A stretch of DNA of 64,000 nt from Brachyhypopomus gauderio (taxonomy: Eukaryota > Chordata > Actinopteri > Gymnotiformes > Hypopomidae): contig NC_135218.1 in the NCBI RefSeq assembly GCF_052324685.1, positions 12,478,858 to 12,542,857 of the forward strand. The letters run 5' to 3'. Numbering within the stretch: position 1 is the first letter of the stretch; each line of letters begins with the position of its first letter. The position numbers were made by a program, and so were the translations under genes. The notes below the pieces were generated by a model. That model did not search any database. It saw only the letters and a list, made by a program, of their open reading frames with translations, and was not told the DNA's origin. Shown here in pieces: positions 53,105 through 64,000 of the stretch.

Positions 53105-54095
53105 AGGGCAATCTATGTACGCATATACACTTACTACAGTTGGCACACTAACTTACATGGCCTTTACAAGGAATCTTCCTTTAATCTTGAGTGCACAATG
53201 TGATGTCTTTAATACAGCATCAGATTGGCTAATAAATTTTTTACTAATAAATATTTAAGTGAAAAGGATTGTGCAGCATCATTCATTTTATATCAGCAAA
53301 ATATTTTAATAACTATGTAGATTTTTATAATAAAATAAATGTCTTATTACTTCCACATGCTCAGCTGTTATGCCTTGCCGAAGTCATCACTCTGCACAAT
53401 ATACAAGAAACAGTGCAACACTCATGTCATACCCATTGTTTTGTTTTGGTTTTTCCCAGATTAGTCAAACTACTAATTACTGGACATGCATCTGTAATAT
53501 ATGCAGTGCATATTTTCTTATTTGCCTTATGAGAAAGTTCTGTTTAAAACCGATTAATGTGGCTCTGTTTAATTTGAATCATGATTCATTTCAGATAAAT
53601 CTTCAGATTAATTGCCTAGTCAGTAATTTTTTCAAGTGTCTAGTGCAATGTACCTTTTTAATGGTTCCCAAGACATGAACATAATGTAATTCTATGTTCA
53701 ACCCTAACCCTAGGGGCAGTCTTGGTCTGGTGGTTAGGGAACTGGTCTTGTGACCGAAGGGTGGTGGGTTTGATTCCTTGAGCAACGTACCTAACCCCAA
53801 CTGCTCCCTGGGTGCCGGGCTGCCCATTGCTCTGGGCACATGTGTAGCGTAATCACTAGTGTGTGTGTGTTCTAACTGTACCAATGGATAAAAGTGGAAG
53901 ACAAATTTCAATTGTGGTGAAAAATCACATGACATATGGCACATTTACATTTTACATTAAGTATTGTACAAGAATACAGGGGATATTAAGCACACTGAGC
54001 TGACAGCAGTAGTGGCAATGCACCATATACAAAGTGATAAAATAAGTAACATTTGAGAATTGAAGAACTATAGAAGTATCTTTAGGTGAACGTGA
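53105..54095. other. spacer between convergent TSPO and UQCC2
   Basis: 3' flanks of both genes. AATAAA-type signals follow TSPO near 53230. The only structured item is a SINE, listed separately. Confidence 0.5.
53713..53925 (+). mobile_element. tRNA-derived SINE
   Basis: The head resembles a tRNA: an A-box-like TGGTCTGGTGGTTAGGGAA and a B-box-like GGGTTTGATTCC about 35 bp apart. The body contains CTGGGTGCCGGGCTGCCC and TCTGGGCACATGTGT. The tail contains AATGGATAAAAGTGGAAGAC, similar to tails of fish SINEs. Length is about 210 bp. The family name cannot be fixed without a library search. Confidence 0.75.
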
Positions 54096-55676
54096 CTATT
54101 TTTCAGGCTTCTCAGGCAATCCATCTTCTGGTTTTGAGGAGAATCGCCCCATCAGCGTCTTCCACAATCCCTTTTTTGCTTCATCCATTTGTTGCATACT
54201 TCCTACAGGAGAATAATTTAATAACATGAAACTGGGGTCTGTTAGATAAGCAATCATTAAGATGAAAAAATTAAAATATTTTAAAACGTATTTCAGTCTT
54301 TGCACCTTGAAAAACAGAGTTTCCAAAGTATGTAAGAACAGAGTGAAAGAAAGGCTATAGGTGTTTGTTCCAAGTATGCACACATATAGCTGATTTCACA
54401 AATTAGGCAAGGAAGATTTGATTGATTTCTGTAATATTACATTAATTTAGACTAAAACCATGAAAAAATAATCAAAAAATCCTTTAATGAATTTAACCAT
54501 TATCAGATGAGAGTTGGAGTGCTTGTTTTAATTCCCACTTTTAGTTTTGACCTAAAATCCTCCCATTAATGATTTTCCCATTACTGATCAAGGTTTCTTG
54601 TGCAATGTTTGGTCAAGATAACTTTTTAAATGTTATATATGCTTAATAACAAAAAATCTTACTGTCTTAAACCTGTATATATTAGTTATTTAAACAGCAA
54701 AACTCACCTGTTGACAACAACATCCGACACTCTTCCACTGTCACACCCGTAAAACTTGTGTCTTTTGCTCGTGGAAACTAAAACAAATATTAGATATATT
54801 CCATTCAGTTTAATAATAGTGTAGCAATACTGTTTAAAAATGTCTCAATTTTAACGAAAATTTGAAAGGATCAATAAAACCACTATAGTGACATTCTCAC
54901 TTCACTCACCTTTTCTTTGTAAACGTTGCTGTTGATACGGGCCAGACTTTCATACATCTGATCACATTTTTCTAAGTCAGCGATCTATAAGAATAAAATT
55001 CTTTTTGAAGTCAAACAACGTTTTTTAAATAATATTGCCAAAAGCTTACTGACCTAGCTATGTAATGCAAGGCAAACATTACTTTAATTGGGATTTTCCT
55101 GAATAACGTAAAAACTTAAACACCACAGCACTGATCTTTTCTATAAGCTATCAGTCAAGTTTTACCTAATGAATTGTTTCACAAAGCCTGCACACACACA
55201 AGCAGCAAGTCCTGCTGAACAGCAAACGTACACATGATAATCCTAGTCTTTTTAAAGAAACATTTCAAAAATATCTACACAAATCACATCATATTTCAAG
55301 CTATACAGGTACAGGGATCAATATGACGATAAATAAATCTTGACTCTTAAGTCCAGCTTCAAAATGCATAACCTTTTTTGACCACCACTGTTTCTACATT
55401 ACAGAGACTTTCCAACCAAACTGTTAGACTGGACCATCAGGACGTTTCACAGATTCACTCTAACTGACCTCTGCTAACACACCCAGATACCAGCAGCGAC
55501 GTGTTGGTAGTTTTAAAGGGCAAATAAGCTAACGTTACCTGAGTATTTTCGCCTTCGCGGAATGCACTCGCCACCCTTTGCCTTAAGAAGGTGCCCAAAT
55601 CTCGACCTTTTTTCGATTCGTCTCTTGGCCATTCCTCGCACAACTTGAGGAATCGGCGGTACCTGGTGACAGACAT
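54096..55676 (-). CDS. uqcc2: UQCC2, complex III assembly factor
   Basis: Mitochondrial nucleoid-associated factor needed with UQCC1 for cytochrome b synthesis and complex III assembly. Exons: 55676-55539, 54984-54910, 54777-54708, 54202-54096, giving 129 residues (human 126). Seen: [91 protein letters not shown]. The in-frame upstream ATG at 55727 would add 17 residues not seen in the family, so Met55676 is preferred. Its start faces TOMM6 across 255 bp. Confidence 0.94.
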
Positions 55677-55931
55677 TTTGACTGTCGGTGAACGAAGGGT
55701 TAAAGTCGGGAGGCCGTGGAGGGACAAACTACCAAACTACTAAATGCGAACGGCGTTTCTATCGACGTCAGCGATGACGCGGCGACACGCGCAGATCCAT
55801 ATTTCCTCGGCCTCGTGCGTCGTTAGGTCACTTGTGGTTCGGCTGCGTAGCCATCGCGTCCTCATCTGTAGTTCAAGCCGTTGTACCTCGTTTTAAGATT
55901 TACAGTAATCGCAAAGAAATCAGTGAAAACC
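55677..55931. promoter_or_regulatory. bidirectional UQCC2/TOMM6 promoter
   Basis: The 255 bp between two divergent start codons is CG-rich and lacks a TATA box. It contains a CRE-like CGACGTCA (55763-55770), TGACG just after it (55775), an ETS-type TTCC (about 55803), an ERR/nuclear receptor half-site TAGGTCA (55824-55830) and a YY1-like GCCATC (about 55851). CRE, ETS, ERR and YY1 sites are typical of nuclear genes for mitochondrial proteins, which both flanking genes are. Motif assignments are by eye. Confidence 0.6.
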
Positions 55932-56364
55932 ATGAACGGTGCTGGAAAGAAAAATGAAGGTAGACCTGGCGTTGTGGGATGGATTGGCACCGCTTATCGA
56001 TTCGCGACGGATAGAAATGATTTCAGAAGGTCAGTTGACGTTAGCTATTTAGCACAGCACGCCTCTAAAGCATCTAGTTAACCAACACTCCGGGCCCATA
56101 CAGCTCCTGTATGCGGATTTAAATGTTATTTTCAAATGCCAAAGTAAACGTTAAAAACTTGATACATTTGTAATGTAATGATAACCTTATCACCGGGATC
56201 TTGTAAGTATTAGTATTGTCAGTCTTTGGATAAACGGTTTTTTTAAGTCTCTTTCCTCTTCTTATAGGAATCTTCTGGTGAATCTAGGTCTGTTTGCAGC
56301 AGGAGTTTGGGTAGCAAGGAATCTTTCAGACTTTGACCTGATGTCTCCTCAGCCAGTCACGTAG
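55932..56364 (+). CDS. tomm6: TOMM6, small subunit of the mitochondrial import receptor
   Basis: Small tail-anchored subunit that stabilises the TOM complex in the outer mitochondrial membrane. Two coding exons, 55932-56029 and 56268-56364, give 64 residues. YRFATDRNDFRRNLLVNLGL followed by FAAGVWVARNLSDFDLMSPQP is nearly identical to human TOM6, while the first 18 residues differ, as is usual. A donor after the stop (TTACAG/GTAACA, about 56394) and an acceptor near 56667 suggest a 3' untranslated exon that may extend to AATAAA at about 56957, overlapping the convergent RhoGEF gene. Confidence 0.95.
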
Positions 56365-56953
56365 TTCCAACCAAATTATAGTGTCTTACAGGTAACAAGA
56401 GAAAAAAAAACAATAACTGCCTATGCCCAAAGTGTCTTAGTAGTAAGGCGGTTAATGAATCATTAGTGTATTCCATTTTATTATTGTAAAAAGCCATGGA
56501 TTGTATGGCTGAAGCAGCCCTAAAAATCAGTGGTCATTGGCATCCACTAAAGTGTGTAAAGACAAAAAAAATCATTATTGCAAAAGAGAATACTTTTAGA
56601 TGAAACTTTTTTGCTTGGTCTTCCAAATACAGTTTTTCACTCTACATGTTTATATATTCTTAACAGGAGGAGGAGCAGATATTTCTTATGAAAAAGAATG
56701 ACTTCACAACATTGGGAATGAAGGGAACAGACCAGTGAACATGCATTTGGACCAACAACTAATGGAGGATTCTAAATGCTGTTGTAGATTTTTTTTTTAT
56801 TACAGTGAAACAACTTTTTAAAATGTCTTTATTTCAATTTAAACAATGCCTTTAAAGGTTACACAATATGAAAACATTCTCTCTGGAGCAAGACTATTTG
56901 AACATGATTAGTCACACACCTGGAAGAAGAGAATACACAGATGTATATAAAAC

Positions 56954-59900
56954 TCAATAAAATACTGATGTACTTCCATTTTGATCTCTAAAGCAGTTCA
57001 TGGATGCATTACCTGTGCCCTTCTGTGAAGATAAAAGCTGGACCCAGGTCTCTTTCTCCAACCTGAAGGACAAACGGTTTGAGACGAATCAATAAAGTTA
57101 GGCTTGGACTTCAGCGTTTTCTCTGTCCAAATTCCATTGAAAGCACATGTTGCAGCAAAGACATTTACTGTACGAATTCCAAGCATAGAGTCAGGATTCA
57201 GAAAAATAGTTACCGCGTCTGTGCAGCAAGTAGAAAAGCAGTGGCAGCTCGTGAGTGGTTGTGGGCAAGATGAAGGAAGAAGACATCTGGAGGCAGACCC
57301 AACATCCTGGTCTTTAACTCCTCTACACGAACATGAGCTGGAAACACTGCATGGTCTTGAACACTGAACCTATGTCCACTGGTAGAATGTACAGAAGATG
57401 CATACAAAGTTTGAAGTTCAGCTAAGGTACCATGCTCAGAATTTCAAGACTTAAAGCATAGGATATCTAGCACCAAAAGCTATTTGAATACATATCTATA
57501 ATACTCATGCCTCTTGACGGAGAAGAGCAAGAGGTCATTGAAGAGATGCAGGTAGATGTCCGTGCGTGAGACAGTGGAATTACTCTTGATGGTCAACTTT
57601 TTCAAGGGTCCCGCTCGAATCAGATGTCGCCCGCTTGCGATTAAAGGTATTGACTGATTGTAAACAGTGAGAAGAGAAAATGTTAACCAATGTAAAAAGT
57701 TTTAAAAAATAATAATTGGGAAAAAAAATTTCATACCTTGACATTGCCGAAGTCCAATAGCTTCTCCAAACAAACCAATTCTTCTGTACGTTTCATTTGT
57801 TGGACGTTGCAGTCACACTTAACTACTATCTGTTATACAGAACAAATAATGTATTTGCCACATGCACTTATAACTGATAGATTTCAGTGTTAATGTGATG
57901 TGATCCAAACTACAAAGGAACTTAACACCTGGGCCATATCTGCATTGCTATTTCTCAGTGCTCTAACTTTTTAGTCTTTCCCATTGAAGGCTAATTAAGA
58001 ATGGGCACTGGTGAGAGTAATTAACAAATTGCAGGATTGTGAAGTATGGAGGGATGCATGTGGAAATAAAAAATTACATGTTACAGTAGGACTTTACCTC
58101 TCGCACTGCTTCAATAGCTTCCTGTAGGTCAGAGGCATCAGTGGGGTCATCAGTTCTCTTAAGGATGTTCTGAAACAATTATGTCAATGTAAGCAAATTA
58201 TGGATATTTCAACAAGCATCCCCATGCTGTTATGAGCATACTGAGAGTAGGTGGTTTTAAGTATGTCCAGTTATTGCATTTGGAAAGTTTACCTCCAGAA
58301 TAAGTCTTAATCTTGTAATCCTTTGGAAGGGAAGCACCAAGAAAGACTTGAGTGTTTGTCTCTGGCAAAGTGGATCTTTCTCCAACTTTTTCAGGGTCAT
58401 TGCAAATTTCTTATTTTCCTGTCTAAAGAGAAATTACAATTTTGCTTAAATGATTATTGACCAGTTCTGATGAAATGGAATTCATGAAAATAGAGAATGA
58501 ACAGAACTAACAAAAGTTTTGCAACAAGGGCCTCCTGGTACATCATGTTGGTGACATACGGCACATAGACTTGACGAAATGCTGATCTGTGTTTCAACAC
58601 AACATCACCGACCTTGGACATCACCACATTTTGACCAAATCGAGTCTCCAGGTCTAGAAGGAATCTAAACAGGGCAAAAGAGCTTGTTTCAGAGCTAGAT
58701 TTTTGAAGACCAGTACAGCAGTTGCTAATGTGATGTACATACGGTCCTTACCCCTCACTTACGCGGCAGACCTCTTTAAGGTTGGAAAACAGAACGTGAT
58801 TCTGGACTGGAGATACTGTACGCTTCAGCTCTGAAGAGCACTGAAATAGACCAACTGCTACAAGCAAACTCTTCTGATATGAGGCTTCTGATACAATCAG
58901 TTCAAACATGGCCTATGCAAAAAAAAAAAGTACAACAAAATTTTAAAGCATTCCTTTGATACGAGGTTTGATAGAAGTATCTGCCAACAGACTATTGAAA
59001 GCTCCACCTCCTGCAGCCGAATGTCTTTGGCCGTAAGCATGTCCGCCAAGTTCTGCCGCTTAACTTCTGGCATCTCCTGCCACAGGGCATATGGTCTCAC
59101 ATGCATCCCTGTAGGGCTTGGCACAGGAGCTGGGCTGAGTGGAGAGGGAGAGGACATACCAGCAAGCGGCTGTGACGGCACAGGCTCTGCCAGAATTTTT
59201 GGTTTCACCTTTTGCAGGTCTGTTTTCAGACATTTCAGCCAGTACTCCTGATACAGAGGCACTGCTACAGAGGGAAAGGGAGAGCAGGTCTGGCTTTGTA
59301 ATTCACAGAATAATGGAAAATATTTATTACAAAAAAAAAAAAAAAAAACTATATGCACTTGAACTTACAACTATTAATATATTTTGATTTAAGCTCCACT
59401 TCAAATGCGTCTTCTTGGAGCATTTCTTGTTGTGTATGATCTGTGTGTCTTTAAACAAAAAGAAAGGGTCGTCAAGCAGTTTCAGAAACATTAGAGTAAA
59501 ATGAACAGTCAAAGCTGTGGTTTTGCCCATTTTATTGACTAAAGATGAATTTGCATTTGGCCTTTGTACCTAGGCTGCTTGGAAGTGCAACCTAAACTAT
59601 CCTCAAATGGGTTCAGAATCAGAAAAACTTTATTGAGCCCAGGGAAAATTGAAGTCATCATCCTACCGTTTGTCCTTATCTTGTCCATAGCCTTCGGAAG
59701 GAGAATCTAGAGGTTTTTGATTCTCTTCAGTAAAGACTGATGAAGTCTGTAAGAAAAGACCTTGAAGACTCCAGGACTCTGCGTTTGCAATCGCCCTAAG
59801 AGCATCAGCAATCCCACCAAACGTCCTAAAAACGAGATAAGCCGACGACTCAGTTCAAAGTTCACGGCAAACACGAGATTTAACTTGATCATTCGTAGTA

Positions 59901-60010
59901 AAGATCTTGTCACATTGTATACGATACGTTATACTTGAACGCACTATTTAAACAACCTACCCAAAAATCCCTTCTGACGTCTCCGTGTTTTCGAGTTGGC
60001 ATTCATCCAT
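56954..60010 (-). CDS. ephexin-type Rho guanine nucleotide exchange factor (DH-PH, no SH3)
   Basis: Activates Rho GTPases by GDP release. Exons: 60010-59961, 59825-59667, 59448-59369, 59264-59008, 58912-58752, 58664-58512, 58422-58293, 58169-58098, 57829-57737, 57653-57505, 57378-57214, 57062-56954; phases agree and give 525 residues. The ephexin signature precedes the DH domain: VPLYQEYWLKC and RPYALWQEMPEV. The DH domain (about residues 180-370) has MFELIVSEASYQKSLLV (CR1), VSEGFLLDLETRFG, and SFLVLPFQRITRLRLILE (CR3 helix). The PH domain (about 400-505) has LIRAGPLKKLT and IYLHLFNDLLLFS, ending in ETWVQLLSSQKG. The protein ends 19 residues later with no SH3. Candidates are ARHGEF15, ARHGEF16, ARHGEF19 or NGEF; I cannot choose. 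The N-terminus is short for the family. Confidence 0.85.
59328..59348. repeat. poly-A tract in RhoGEF intron
   Basis: About 19 A on the plus strand (T in the transcript), downstream of the donor at 59368. It is a plain homopolymer run. Confidence 0.85.
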
Positions 60011-62202
60011 TGTGGTAAGTGCAGAGTTACAAACGGGATCGCTGTAGGTTTCGTATGCCTAAGAGAAATACCGGAAACTCATTATCTTCAAGTATATTGC
60101 GAATACTGCCACGTTAAATTTTATGTTAAAATGTCTTATAAGGCTTAACTGGTTACTTTCACAAAAGTTTGTAAACTTTGTCAGCAATCACATTGCGCCG
60201 CATGCTGTTCTGTATCAAGCATGTGTTGTGTTAGACGTACAACTTAACACCATAGATCTAACGCGTTATATTGGAGGTTCGCTTATTTTCTGAAATCCAA
60301 GACTTACCATTTGGATTTTGTATGCTGTTTTAAAAGCCAAATAGGACCACTGACCTAGCCAGTGCTCGATGCCGGGTTCTGGATTGTAGTGGGTCGTTCT
60401 CAGGCGTGGTTAATTGATTAACTAAAAGAATTTAAATACGTCATCTGGAGGGTTTAAATTCAATTGATTATTGGTTTGCACTTAAAACCTTGTATGTGCG
60501 TGTATAGATGGCTTAGTTATTCAGTTGCACAATGAAACGCTTTCATGTCGAATTATAAAGAACCACCTTTTACTTTATTTGTTTTTTTTAACTGTATACA
60601 AGATTAAAGTAAATAATTAAAAGTTTAAACACAGCTGATACATGAACCAGAGACTACAATGTAAAAAAAATTCAAAGGGCTGACATGACAACACAGCTAG
60701 ACAGGGCTTGCCAGAACATTCAATCAGCATTCAAATATTCAAATTCAAATTAAGAGCATCATTGCAAATAAACAAAACCCTTTTAATGAAAGATGTTCTG
60801 AAGGCAGATAAAACCAAAAACGATACAAATTTCCAAACGTTTTTTTTTGCCCTTTAATAATACTTCAACACATTTGTCTCTCAAAACTGTTCCATGAAAA
60901 AAATTGAAAACTATCAGAAATCTCTGAAAATTAAAGATAAAGCAGCCAAATAACTTCATGACTTACTAATCTTATTCATCTTCCTCTAACAATTTTTAAT
61001 TTCCATTATTACAGAAAAATGTTTCGAGACATAGAAAACACTGCTATGAATGTTTTTATAACATTCACATAGAAACATAAGGAGTATATGGTTTGACAAA
61101 TTTATTGTTAAATAATTTATGAAGGCAACCAATTTAAACATCAACAAAAAATGACAATGTTCAAGTTATGCAGCAATTGGCAAAAATAAAATGACCATAA
61201 CGTGCATACCAGAAAGTAATATCGTCAAAAGGTACAGTGTTAATTATTGCAAATTCAGCAAAGGGGATGTTTATGGTTGCAGATGCACTGCTAAATTTTC
61301 AGGATGATTTCCCAGATATTAGCCTAGGTGTGTAACCTACAATACCTATAGTGACTTAGCATATTCTTTTTAGAATGGTCTCGGGCTTAACTTAAATCAG
61401 GGAAACTGGCACTCATAACTTAACATGATACAACACAAAAGTATCCATCTTGGATACATCAGGCACATATGGCCAGCTATGAAAAGTAAAATAATGAGGG
61501 GGGGTGGGGGGGTGGATGTACCTTAATTTGAGCAAATGCCATGATATGGTCTAAATATTTTTGCTTAAACATACTCAGGATCCACCAAATATGTATATGA
61601 GCTGTGTTCATTAAAGACTGAACGAAATGTGGCCTCTGTTTATTTGTGTTAATTAAGGAGTAATGGTACAGGAAGAGAAATAAAAGATACTACACAAAAA
61701 TATCAATCATCCACAACCGACTTTCAAAACCATTTTCATTAGTGCTCTTCACACACTGAAAAGAAAAAATGATCGTTTCATCTTAAAACTACCAGTCAGC
61801 AATCCACATTTGCTCTCACCTGTGTGGGTAAAGCAATCTTCATGTGCTAAGTAAAATTAGCAATAAATGTATGTCCAAAAGGGCAGGTAATAAATACCCA
61901 TCAAAAAAGATTATTGAAACCCACTTAAACCAATCAGTTAAAACCAACAACCCTTAAAAACCTCACCGAGAGCATGCAGGATTTAAAGGTAAAAGAAAAA
62001 AATTAGGATGTCAGTGTTCTTATTGGAAGGCAAGGGAATATAGCGTAGATGCTGTCTTCAAAAATCTGACACATTTTGGATTTAAAGAAAAATTAATAGA
62101 TTAAATATAAATTCAGCAACATTACTAAGAAAAAAGGGAAATTGCATTAAAAAGAAAGGCTCAGTAACCAATTCATGCTGCCATTACATGTTTGTAATAG
62201 GT
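60011..62202. other. RhoGEF promoter side and 3' untranslated region of the RSC1A1-like gene
   Basis: 60.0-60.45 kb contains the 5' flank of the RhoGEF gene; 60.5-62.2 kb is AT-rich and lies just downstream of the RSC1A1-like stop codon on the minus strand, so it is probably its long 3' untranslated region. No coding frame or repeat family seen. Confidence 0.5.
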
Positions 62203-63926
62203 TTAAGTGGGCACAGTGATCTTCCTGGCCAGCAGCACCAGTAGGGCAAGTTCCACACTGCCTTCGGCCCGATCGAGTGCCTCAGCTGCCTCGTGAGACG
62301 AGAACCCGGCCGCTTGTATCCTCTGGATGTGCTCTGCAGGATACTGTCCCGTTGAGGTCAGTGTGGAGGAAGGCTGGATGGAGTCTGCAAGGAGAGGAAC
62401 CGACCTGGTGGATTGTGTTGATGGGTGAGAAGAAGCAACAGGCACAAGGCTGGAACTGTCCACCGAGGAGTCAACTGCTACAGACAGGGGGCGCTGCTGA
62501 GACCCTTCAGCCAACCTGGGGGGGTCAACGTCTGAGGTCCTCCCATCTGCATGTCCTCGTCCCTGCTGACTTTCAGAAGCCTCCCTGAACTCAAAACAAC
62601 CCTGTAATGGAGATGCTTCCCCTGGTTCAGCCACACTGCCTCCCTCATTCCCTCCCACCCGATTTCCTTCAGGGATATGCGAAGACTGCGTCATGCCTTG
62701 TTCAACATTGATATTCGCCACTCCATTAGTCTGATTCTCTTCCTGCCCTTGAGGGCTTATTGTGGGTATCTCTATAGTACCATCCTCTGCTAGAGCAGCA
62801 TGTTCAGATTTGGCAAAATTTGTTTCATTGGTAGTGGCAGTGTGAGAAGATGATACATCAACAGTCGGGTTGAGACTGGCACAATCCTCCATGATGGGTT
62901 CCGGACCCTCTCCCTCAGTGTCCCGTCCTGTCGTAGTAGTACGAGAGGCAGGCGGAGGGCTCCTTTCACAGGCCTGAGCATGAGCACTGGACATCAGAAG
63001 CTCGTGAAGCTCTTTCAGGGCCTGAGCCAGAGAGGGAATGTTGTCCCCTTCTGGCTCTTCCCTCTCTGGTGGTGTGGCTTGTTTCGAGGAAGGCCTCGCG
63101 TCCATATTCTCCTCAAAATCAGAGTGCGTGAGATGCTGCTCAAGAGGCATGGCTGACACTGCAAGGTCGTGGTGAAAGGTCGGTTCTGAAGCGGGATTAA
63201 GCTGATCGACTTGATTGTTAGCAGCACTATTTACAATAGTGTCCACACTGTCTTGTTCTTTTTCCTGGAGCTGATCAGGCAAGTCAGAATCTATCCTAGT
63301 TGCATCAGTAGATTCGGTCATGTCTACTTCTTCTAGAAAAGCTCCCTTTGGGGGCCTTGCGTTTACATCGGTAAAGGGAGACTCTGTTTCTCGTCTCTCT
63401 TCTAAGGCAATGTCTTCCCATACATTTGCATCAAAATGATTCGCAGGCTCCTCACAAGTTACCAGGTTAGTCACTTCGTTGTCCTTTGACACAGTACTAG
63501 AGAGTGGTTCCTGAGCAGGGAGAATGGGTGGAACAGGAGCTTCTGTTGCCTGGTTGGCAAGTGATGTGGAATCAGCCTCAGACTGGGACTGAGGTGTGAA
63601 GGCATCGGCCAGTCCAAGGGTAGGATACCGAGAGGACTCTGGTTGAAGTGGGGGTGTTGCAGGTACTTCCACAGCATGAGGCAGATGATGTTCGGTCTCG
63701 CCCTGGACGTCAGATGGATGTGATTTGGTTTCTCCCTGACACTGAGGTGGACTGAACGATGCCTCTGGTGGCAGGGCATGGTGCATGGAGCCCGGGGCTG
63801 ACTTGGAGCGGTCCAGTGTGAAACTCCGATTATGACTAATGGTAGATGAGGAAGTGGTTGCGTTAAAAGGTTTACAAAGGGAGAGTGGTGGGGACTGTGG
63901 TGAGGTAGTTTTTCCATCTGCAATGT
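62203..63926 (-). CDS. rsc1a1: RSC1A1-like / DDI2-associated terminal coding exon with UBA domain (5' partial)
   Basis: Last coding exon, 574 complete codons plus two bases. It starts directly after a minus-strand acceptor at 63928-63927 (AACTTTCCTTTATAG), so upstream exons lie outside the window. Most of it is acidic, Ser/Thr/Glu-rich and low in complexity. The C-terminal 45 residues form a UBA fold: YPAEHIQRIQAAGFSSHEAA, then EALDRAEGSVELALLVLLA, ending KITVPT. This closely resembles the end of human RSC1A1 (RS1), a regulator of SGLT1 trafficking whose human gene is described as intronless and embedded in the DDI2 locus. The first residues after the acceptor (IADGKTTS) recall the IAD of the DDI2 C-terminus. 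Met63786 is an internal alternative start. Function in fish is not established by this sequence. Confidence 0.75.
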
Positions 63927-64000
63927 CTATAAAGGAAAGTTAAACAATGAGTGTCTGTACCTGCTGCTACATGCACTTAATACAATTATGTCATGTAAAA

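Overview
This window comes from a ray-finned (teleost) fish nuclear chromosome. The genes are vertebrate, compact and intron-rich with GT-AG junctions. Intergenic DNA is AT-rich and carries typical fish repeats: Tc1-like transposons, a MITE, hAT pieces, a tRNA-derived SINE and long dinucleotide microsatellites. I cannot name the species. All exon models below were assembled by hand from splice signals, phase and recalled vertebrate orthologues; no database search was run.

Layout. At 1-9 kb lie a membrane RING-finger E3 gene (RNF223-like, +) and PERM1 (+), a muscle PGC-1/ERR-induced regulator with a MEF2/TATA-like promoter and a Tc1-derived insertion in an intron. At 10.9-18.8 kb lies a compact RERE (atrophin family, -) whose 17 coding exons sum to 1254 residues but start at a short first exon, so the BAH domain is absent. 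At 20-25.4 kb lies a complete ENO1 enolase gene (-, 433 aa). At 29.5-31 kb is a complete microRNA cluster, mir-200b / mir-200a / mir-429 (+), preceded by three CAGGTG E-boxes of the ZEB/SNAI type. At 32.7-33.9 kb is PPIL1 (+, spliceosomal cyclophilin). At 40.4-47.5 kb is FRS3 (-, FGF-receptor docking adaptor) with an apparently extra intron containing a (TG)n repeat. At 51.9-53.1 kb is TSPO (+). At 54.1-56.4 kb UQCC2 (-) and TOMM6 (+) stand head to head over a 255-bp shared promoter. At 57-60 kb is an ephexin-type RhoGEF (-) with DH and PH but no SH3. At 62.2-63.9 kb is the last coding exon of an RSC1A1-like / DDI2-associated gene (-) ending in a UBA domain.

The gene set mixes genes whose human counterparts lie on 1p36 (RNF223, PERM1, RERE, ENO1, MIR200B/A/429, DDI2-RSC1A1) with genes from 6p21 (PPIL1, FRS3, TSPO2, UQCC2, TOMM6). 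This suggests a fused or ancestral conserved-synteny block. Functional groupings are mitochondrial (TSPO, UQCC2, TOMM6, and PERM1 as a mitochondrial-programme regulator), growth-factor signalling (FRS3, RhoGEF) and nuclear regulation (RERE, PPIL1, miR-200). No exotic or non-host gene system was found. The points most worth checking are the BAH-less RERE locus, the miR-200 cluster with its E-box group, the extra FRS3 intron and the spliced RSC1A1-like exon.
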